Positions 6,751 to 11,078 of a DNA stretch of 11,078 bases are shown here, piece after piece. How positions within the stretch are numbered: position 1 is the first letter of the stretch; every line of letters begins with the position of its first letter. Origin of the DNA: JARDZI01 sp041639705 (GTDB taxonomy: Bacteria; Bacillota; Clostridia; Clostridiales; Caloramatoraceae); NCBI GenBank assembly GCA_041639705.1, contig JBEQBT010000100.1, positions 1 to 11,078 on the forward strand. The letters are read 5' to 3'. The notes below the pieces were generated by a model. The model was not told where the DNA came from. It saw nothing but the letters and a program-made list of their open reading frames with translations, and did not search any database. The position numbers were made by a program, and so were the translations under genes.

Positions 6751-7374
6751 GTGAAAGAGAAAAGTAGAATAAGTACATTCACACTTATTATTATTATACT
6801 TTCTATAATTGTTAGTATTGAGTTTATAATAATATTGATTAATGTATTTAGTATTAAAAGTGAAAATGGAAAATTAAAATATGAAGTATATAAAATTACT
6901 CAGGAAAACAACAGGCTAAATGAAAAAAACAAATCTCTGGAAAAAATAATAAAGGATTTCCAGGAACCAAAACTCACAACACCAGAGGTACCAGAAGGAT
7001 GGAGGGTATTTAGACAGCTGAGTTTGGGCTTTGAAGTTGGCCTTCCTAAAAGCTGGAAGGCAGAAACAGGAGAAGGTGGACTGGGAAAACCAGTACTTAG
7101 TATTATTTCTGAAAATTCCAGTGTAAAAGTAGACTTCGTTACTGAAGATATTAAGGACTATTGGAATATAGATAACTATATAAACAAAAAATATAAATAT
7201 GATATATACGTTAAAGATAGTATTGTTATAAATAATCAAAGATATGATATTTACAAACAATCTGGAACAAAACGCTATTATATTCTTTTAAAAGGGAAAA
7301 ATTATATATTTGATATAAGCTCCACATCTGAGGAGTATCTAAAAAAAATCATTGCAACATTTAAGTTCATATAG
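6751..7374 (+). CDS. Membrane-anchored coiled-coil protein with an exported C-terminal domain
   Basis: The 207-residue product starts at GTG 6751, with AAAGGG 8 bp upstream and no better in-frame start. It has a long hydrophobic anchor (residues 9-33) and a coiled coil (about 37-70, KITQENNRLNEKNKSLEKII). A globular, beta-rich domain (about 80-207) begins PEGWRVFRQLSLGFEVGLPKSW. That opening is the usual form of PsbP-like/lipoprotein-type extracellular domains, which often read GW..y.......gfs.d.P..W. I cannot name the family. Architecture and topology parallel the preceding gene: one N-terminal anchor and an exported C-terminal domain. The two are separated by a terminator, so they need not be co-expressed. 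No function is assigned. Confidence 0.72.
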   Translation: MKEKSRISTFTLIIIILSIIVSIEFIIILINVFSIKSENGKLKYEVYKITQENNRLNEKNKSLEKIIKDFQEPKLTTPEVPEGWRVFRQLSLGFEVGLPKSWKAETGEGGLGKPVLSIISENSSVKVDFVTEDIKDYWNIDNYINKKYKYDIYVKDSIVINNQRYDIYKQSGTKRYYILLKGKNYIFDISSTSEEYLKKIIATFKFI

Positions 7375-7380
7375 TATTTT

Positions 7381-7420
7381 AAAGGCTTCTATGACAAAAT
7401 AATAGAGGCTTTTTATTTAT
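7381..7420 (+). terminator. Rho-independent terminator
   Basis: AAAGGCTTCTAT (7381-7392) pairs with ATAGAGGCTTTT (7402-7413) over 12 bp, including two G-U pairs, around a 9-nt loop. A T-rich tail follows. It lies 6 bp after the stop codon of the preceding gene and isolates that gene from hprK. Confidence 0.85.
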
Positions 7421-7511
7421 TTGTACTAGTTTTTTTACACTTATGTTTAATGTTTAACAAATATAGTATAAAATATATTTAAGCATACAAAATCAAAGTG
7501 GGAGTGATTAT

Positions 7512-8435
7512 ATGGGAATAAAGGTAGAAAAATTGGCAAAGGAAATGAAGCTTGAGGTAGTTATAAGTGGGAATGAGGATAATGAAATTAGTGTTAGTGA
7601 TACTAGCAGGCCTGGACTTCAGTTCACTGGATATTATGATTATTTTGCAAACTCAAGGCTTCAGATACTTGGCCTGGTAGAAATGAGCTATCTTGACACA
7701 CTGAGTCCTGAGGTTAGAGAGGAAAGATTTAAGCAATTTTTCAAATTCGACATTCCCTGTATTATAGTTACCAGAGGGTTAGAGCCACACAAGGAGCTTT
7801 TAGAGGAAGCAAAGAAACATAATGTTTGGGTTCTTAAAAGTCAAAAAATAACTACTCGTTTAATAAGCAAAATAATGAATTATATTGATAGGGAACTTGC
7901 AGAGAGTACATCAGTTCATGGAGTTCTTATGAATGTTTATGGAGTTGGAGTATTAATAACTGGCAGAAGTGGAATAGGAAAAAGTGAAACAGCATTGGAA
8001 CTTATTAAAAGAGGGCATATGCTTGTAACAGATGATGTTGTAGAGATTAAAAATATAGATGGAGTACTCCATGGAACATCACCATATATAACATCAGGAA
8101 TGCTTGAAGTTAGAGGAATGGGTATAATGGACATAGCTTCCCTATATGGCTTGAGCTCTATACTAGAGGAAAAAACAATTGACTTTATAATTGAACTTGA
8201 GGAGTGGTGCAGTGGGAAGAACTATGACAGGCTAGGTGCTGCAAATGAAAAAAGAGAAATATTAAATGTACCAATTGATTTAATTAAGCTTCCCATAATG
8301 CCAGGAAGAAATGTAGCAGTTATTATTGAAGCTGCAGCAGCAAATTACAGGTATAGTAATACATCAAAGGTTACGCCCCTTGAAATGGTAGAAAAAAGAA
8401 TGAACGAAATGCTGAATATAGATAAATATAAATAA
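7512..8435 (+). CDS. hprK: HPr kinase/phosphorylase
   Basis: The 307-residue product phosphorylates Ser46 of the phosphocarrier HPr with ATP or pyrophosphate and also reverses the reaction. It sets carbon catabolite repression through CcpA and controls PTS sugar uptake in low-GC Gram-positives. The length is typical. The N-terminal domain carries TSRPGLQ at 31-37. The catalytic domain has conserved His136 (VHGV), Walker A GRSGIGKS at 151-158, Asp174-Asp175, the family signature LEVRGMGI at 198-205, and the MPGRNVAVIIEAA block at 263-275. All expected residues are present. GGGAG lies about 8 bp before the ATG at 7512. rarA begins 14 bp after the stop, suggesting one transcript. No convincing promoter or catabolite-responsive element is visible in the 90 bp upstream. 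Confidence 0.96.
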   Translation: MGIKVEKLAKEMKLEVVISGNEDNEISVSDTSRPGLQFTGYYDYFANSRLQILGLVEMSYLDTLSPEVREERFKQFFKFDIPCIIVTRGLEPHKELLEEAKKHNVWVLKSQKITTRLISKIMNYIDRELAESTSVHGVLMNVYGVGVLITGRSGIGKSETALELIKRGHMLVTDDVVEIKNIDGVLHGTSPYITSGMLEVRGMGIMDIASLYGLSSILEEKTIDFIIELEEWCSGKNYDRLGAANEKREILNVPIDLIKLPIMPGRNVAVIIEAAAANYRYSNTSKVTPLEMVEKRMNEMLNIDKYK

Positions 8436-8449
8436 TTAGGGTGTGAATT

Positions 8450-9772
8450 ATGGATAGTATTCAAGGATCATTTTTTGATGGAATAGATATAAAGGCTCCC
8501 CTGGCAGACAGGGTTAGGCCTAGAAACTTCGATGAATTCCTAGGTCAAAAGCATATACTTGGAAAGGGAAAGCTTTTAAGGCAGCTTATAGAATCGGATA
8601 ATATTACCTCTATGATACTATGGGGACCTCCAGGGGTTGGTAAAACCACAATTGCAATGATAATTGCGAACATGACTAATGCTGAGTTCATTAACTTTAG
8701 TGCTGTCACCTCTGGTATTAAGGAAATTAAAGAGGTAATGCTAAAAGCTGCAGAAAGCAAACAGAGGGGAAATAGGACGGTTTTATTCATAGATGAAATA
8801 CATAGATTTAATAAAGCTCAACAGGATGCTTTTTTGCCATATGTTGAAAAGGGAAGCATTATTTTAATAGGTGCAACTACGGAAAATCCATCCTTTCAGG
8901 TAAATTCAGCTCTAATATCCAGATCGAGAGTATTTGTATTAAATGCTTTAGAGGTTCAGGACTTAGTTGAATTGCTCAATAATTCAATTAAGGATGAAAG
9001 AGGATTAGGTAATATAAAAATTAGCATTACAGATGAACTTCTTGAAATGATTTCAGCCTACGCAAATGGCGATGCAAGAATGGCATTGAATACACTTGAG
9101 ATGGCTGTAATGGGAGCGAGTGCAAAGGGTGGCATTAAAGAGGTTGATAGAGGGATAATAGAAGAATGTATTCAAAAGAAGACCTTGCTCTATGATAAAA
9201 AAGGGGAGGAACATTATAATCTTATATCTGCTCTTCATAAGTCAATGAGAAATTCGGATTCTGATGCAGCAGTATATTGGCTGGCAAGAATGCTTGAGGC
9301 AGGAGAAGACCCTCTCTATGTTGGAAGAAGGCTTATTAGGTTTGCATCGGAGGATGTAGGCATGGCTGATCCAAAGGCACTTCAAATTGTAGTTGCAGCC
9401 TATGATGCAGTACACTACATAGGCATGCCTGAAGGAAGTGTAAATCTTACACAGGCAGTTGTATATTTAGCCCTGGCTCCAAAATCTAATTCTCTATACA
9501 TGGCATATGAAAAAGCAAAGCTGGATGCTTCAAAAACCTTGGCAGAGGGAGTTCCAATGCATCTAAGGAATGCTCCAACAAAATTAATGAATCAGTTAGG
9601 TTATGGAAAGGGTTATAAATATGCACATGATTATGAAGACAAAGTGACAGATATGGAATGCTTGCCTGAAAACTTAAAAGGGATGCAGTACTATATACCA
9701 ACCTCCCAGGGAATGGAGAAAAATATATCTGAGAAATTGAACTATATAAAAAGCTTAAAGAATAAGGAATAA
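8450..9772 (+). CDS. rarA: Replication-associated recombination protein A (RarA/MgsA, AAA+ ATPase)
   Basis: The 440-residue product belongs to the RarA/MgsA/WRNIP1 family, clamp-loader-like AAA+ ATPases that act at stalled replication forks and bind SSB and DNA ends. The order is typical: N-terminal PLADRVRPRNFDEFLGQ, Walker A GPPGVGKT at 59-66, Walker B LFIDEIHRF at 112-120, sensor 1 GATTENPSF at 141-149, arginine finger SRSR at 157-160. The C-terminal tetramerisation region includes AGEDPLYVGRRLIRFASEDVG and the closing KGYKYAHDYED. Length and motifs indicate an intact gene. GGGTGTG lies upstream of the ATG, 14 bp after hprK. The frameshifted ATL gene follows 31 bp after its stop. The hprK-rarA pairing has no known mechanistic basis. 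Confidence 0.95.
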   Translation: MDSIQGSFFDGIDIKAPLADRVRPRNFDEFLGQKHILGKGKLLRQLIESDNITSMILWGPPGVGKTTIAMIIANMTNAEFINFSAVTSGIKEIKEVMLKAAESKQRGNRTVLFIDEIHRFNKAQQDAFLPYVEKGSIILIGATTENPSFQVNSALISRSRVFVLNALEVQDLVELLNNSIKDERGLGNIKISITDELLEMISAYANGDARMALNTLEMAVMGASAKGGIKEVDRGIIEECIQKKTLLYDKKGEEHYNLISALHKSMRNSDSDAAVYWLARMLEAGEDPLYVGRRLIRFASEDVGMADPKALQIVVAAYDAVHYIGMPEGSVNLTQAVVYLALAPKSNSLYMAYEKAKLDASKTLAEGVPMHLRNAPTKLMNQLGYGKGYKYAHDYEDKVTDMECLPENLKGMQYYIPTSQGMEKNISEKLNYIKSLKNKE

Positions 9773-9803
9773 AAATAGGTGCAGCCTAAAAAGGAGTAAA
9801 CCT

Positions 9804-10114
9804 ATGGAAACCTTTACACTAAGAGTGATTGAAATAATTAAAAATATACCTGCAGCAGGGTAATGACCTATGGACAGATTGCAGCATTAGCTGGAAGCCC
9901 AAGGGCTGCAAGACAGGTAGTTAGAGTTCTTCATTCATTAAGCGATAAGTATAAGCTTCCATGGCATAGGGTTATTAATTCAAAAGGAAATATTGCAATT
10001 AAGGATTATGAGGGACATGCTATTCAAAAAATGCTTTTAGTTAGTGAAGGAATAAACGTTACTGACAATGAGTTTATAGATTTGAAAAGATATCAATTTT
10101 ATCCTGGCTTATAG
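9804..10114 (+). pseudogene. Alkyltransferase-like (ATL) DNA repair protein, broken by a one-base frameshift
   Basis: A start at ATG 9804, with AAGGAG 7 bp upstream, encodes METFTLRVIEIIKNIPA and then hits TAA at 9861-9863. One base further on, the other frame continues RVMTYGQIAALAGSPRAARQV to a stop at 10112-10114. Family members read PxGxVxTYG here; one base is missing near 9855, where GC stands for an expected GGC. Repaired, the product has 103 residues, normal for ATLs. They share the MGMT/Ogt DNA-binding domain and bind O6-alkylguanine without repairing it, flagging it for nucleotide excision repair. The MGMT cysteine motif PCHRV is PWHRV here (Trp at 9962-9964), the ATL hallmark. The rest is well conserved, so the shift is recent or a sequencing error. 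A product from the ATG at 9863 would lack the first helix. Confidence 0.85.
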
Positions 10115-10212
10115 TTATAACAAAAATTCTTTAACATCCTATGCATGATATATTAAATATAAGTGGAATATTTTTAAAAATCATAAAAATGAAACTATTA
10201 AGGAGTGGAAAT

Positions 10213-10425
10213 ATGAAATATGTAATAGACAGGTTTGAAGGGGAATATGCAATTTGTGAAAATGAATCAGGAGAGATGATAAAAATTAATAAGCATAGAC
10301 TACCTTTAGGAGTTGTTGAAGGTGATGTAATTATAATAGATGGGGATAATATAACAATTGATAGGGATGAAACGAAAAAAAGAAAAGATAGAATAGAAAA
10401 GCTTATGGGAGAGCTTTGGAAATAA
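10213..10425 (+). CDS. DUF3006 domain protein
   Basis: The 70-residue product starts MKYVIDRFEGEYAICENESG and continues through an LPLGVVEGDVI block. This is the typical layout of DUF3006, a small beta-rich domain of unknown function common in Firmicutes and sometimes found next to ComEC-type genes. A charged helix (about 50-70, RDETKKRKDRIEKLMGELW) closes it. I chose ATG 10213 over the upstream ATG at 10141: AAGGAG lies 7 bp before 10213, and the extra 24 residues have no ribosome binding site and do not resemble the family. It lies 98 bp after the ATL remnant, in the same direction, and may be the last gene of the hprK-rarA unit. No strong terminator follows; the only nearby hairpin is 5 bp. 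Confidence 0.82.
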   Translation: MKYVIDRFEGEYAICENESGEMIKINKHRLPLGVVEGDVIIIDGDNITIDRDETKKRKDRIEKLMGELWK

Positions 10426-10548
10426 GATTAAAAAATCTAATATTTTAAGAAAAATTGAAGTTTTATCGCCGAATATATGCTATATATCTATAATATGGGT
10501 TACACATAAAAGGGGTAAATGTGAAGCACTGGCACTTAGCAGGTATAT

Positions 10549-10620
10549 TGTCATTTTGAACATAGTGAAGAATCTAAAGCCCACTTTAGGGAAAGATTCT
10601 TCACTGCGTTCAGAATGACA
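10549..10620. repeat. 72-bp palindromic interspersed-type repeat
   Basis: A 27-nt left arm (10549-10575, starting TGTCATTTTGAAC) and a 27-nt right arm (10594-10620, ending GTTCAGAATGACA) match at 24 of 27 positions as an inverted repeat. A small internal stem (CTAAAG/CTTTAG) lies between them. The core, TGTCATTCTGAACGCAGTGAAGAATCT on the minus strand of the right arm when joined in pieces, is of a type I know as a dispersed repeat in several bacterial genomes. It lies between two convergent genes, ending 16 bp before the MFS stop codon, and could form a strong hairpin in both transcripts. No transposase is nearby. Confidence 0.8.
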
Positions 10621-10636
10621 GTTCTTTTACACTAAT

Positions 10637-11078
10637 TCACACATTTAAATTATTAGCAATTACTTTTCTTTCAACTTTAGAAGCAATAATGGCAAAAATC
10701 AGGGCTGCGAAGAAAATTATAGAACTGCCTATGAATGGATAAATTGATTTTGCTTTATATAGGGTTCCTGCAATTATGCCCGAGGGAATTGCAATTATAC
10801 TTATTATTCCCTGACAGGCTGAGAAAATTTTAGCTCTTTCACCTTCACCTATAACATTATTCCAAAGAGTATCCCTAAAAATATTCATCAGAATATTGCC
10901 AGAAGCAGTTAAAATTATACTTATTATAAAAATTATATATCCACCTGGCTTTACCATGAGGAATAGTATTGACCCAAGGGTTAATAGGAGTAGTCCATGA
11001 ATTAATCCTTTTGAGCTTCGTTTTTTCATTAACCTCGGAATGAATATGAAATATACAAAGAGATTAACAACTGCTGAT
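10637..11078 (-). CDS. MFS transporter, C-terminal part (runs off the window)
   Basis: The minus-strand frame is open from the right edge to TGA at 10637-10639 and gives 146 residues of a partial protein; the true start lies outside the window. It contains about four to five membrane segments. The intervening RLMKKRSSKG (after 11040) is the cytoplasmic basic loop typical of the Major Facilitator Superfamily. The stretch GEGERAKIFSACQG and following IPSGIIAGTLY matches the end of the second six-helix half of drug/sugar efflux-type MFS members, where a similar loop precedes helix 10 or 11. Substrate cannot be inferred. The internal ATG at 11029 is not a start; the frame continues through it. 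It is convergent with the DUF3006 gene, with the palindromic repeat between them. Confidence 0.8.
   Translation of the reverse strand, partial: SAVVNLFVYFIFIPRLMKKRSSKGLIHGLLLLTLGSILFLMVKPGGYIIFIISIILTASGNILMNIFRDTLWNNVIGEGERAKIFSACQGIISIIAIPSGIIAGTLYKAKSIYPFIGSSIIFFAALIFAIIASKVERKVIANNLNV

Noticed and set aside
6916..7260. Minus-strand 114-codon open frame
   Set aside because: Antisense to the coiled-coil membrane protein; low-complexity aromatic/Ile composition typical of a shadow frame.
10425..10438. AGATT/AATCT hairpin as the terminator of the DUF3006 gene
   Set aside because: Only 5 bp of AT-rich stem without a proper T run; not stable enough to call.

Overview
The window is AT-rich, uses strong GGAGG-type ribosome binding sites and carries a Gram-positive gene set: HPr kinase/phosphorylase, a RecQ with RQC, HRDC and extra HTH domains, RarA, a lipoprotein with a typical lipobox and DUF3006. 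This points to a low-GC Firmicute, most likely of class Clostridia (Clostridium-like). That placement is inferred from gene content and composition, not from a marker gene.

Left third (1-2390): an accessory region built on mobile-element debris. It holds a coiled-coil gene remnant with an in-frame stop (about 170-355) and the decayed C-terminus of an IS3-family transposase on the minus strand (487-641). An intact two-gene cassette follows: a secreted metzincin-like zinc protease (766-1431) and a lipoprotein (1466-2083), closed by a strong terminator. Directly after the terminator is a chimeric scrap in which the N-terminal part of a tyrosine recombinase runs in frame into an RHS-core fragment (2146-2388).

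Middle (2390-7420): recQ on the minus strand, with a consensus-like promoter about 180 bp upstream and three perfect or near-perfect hairpins in the leader. Next come a small three-TM protein on the minus strand with a TTG start, a 27-residue lysine-rich mini-protein, and two membrane-anchored proteins of unknown function (5676-6623 and 6751-7374), each followed by its own terminator.

Right third (7512-11078): a likely co-directional operon of hprK, rarA, an alkyltransferase-like (ATL) gene broken by a one-base frameshift, and a DUF3006 protein. A 72-bp palindromic repeat lies between this operon and a convergent MFS transporter gene that runs off the right edge.

RecQ, RarA and the ATL are all genome-maintenance factors. 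HprK is the regulator of carbon catabolite repression. No complete new defence or mobile system was found. The items most worth a second look are the structured recQ leader, the frameshifted ATL, the metzincin with a displaced third histidine, and the chimeric recombinase/RHS scar.
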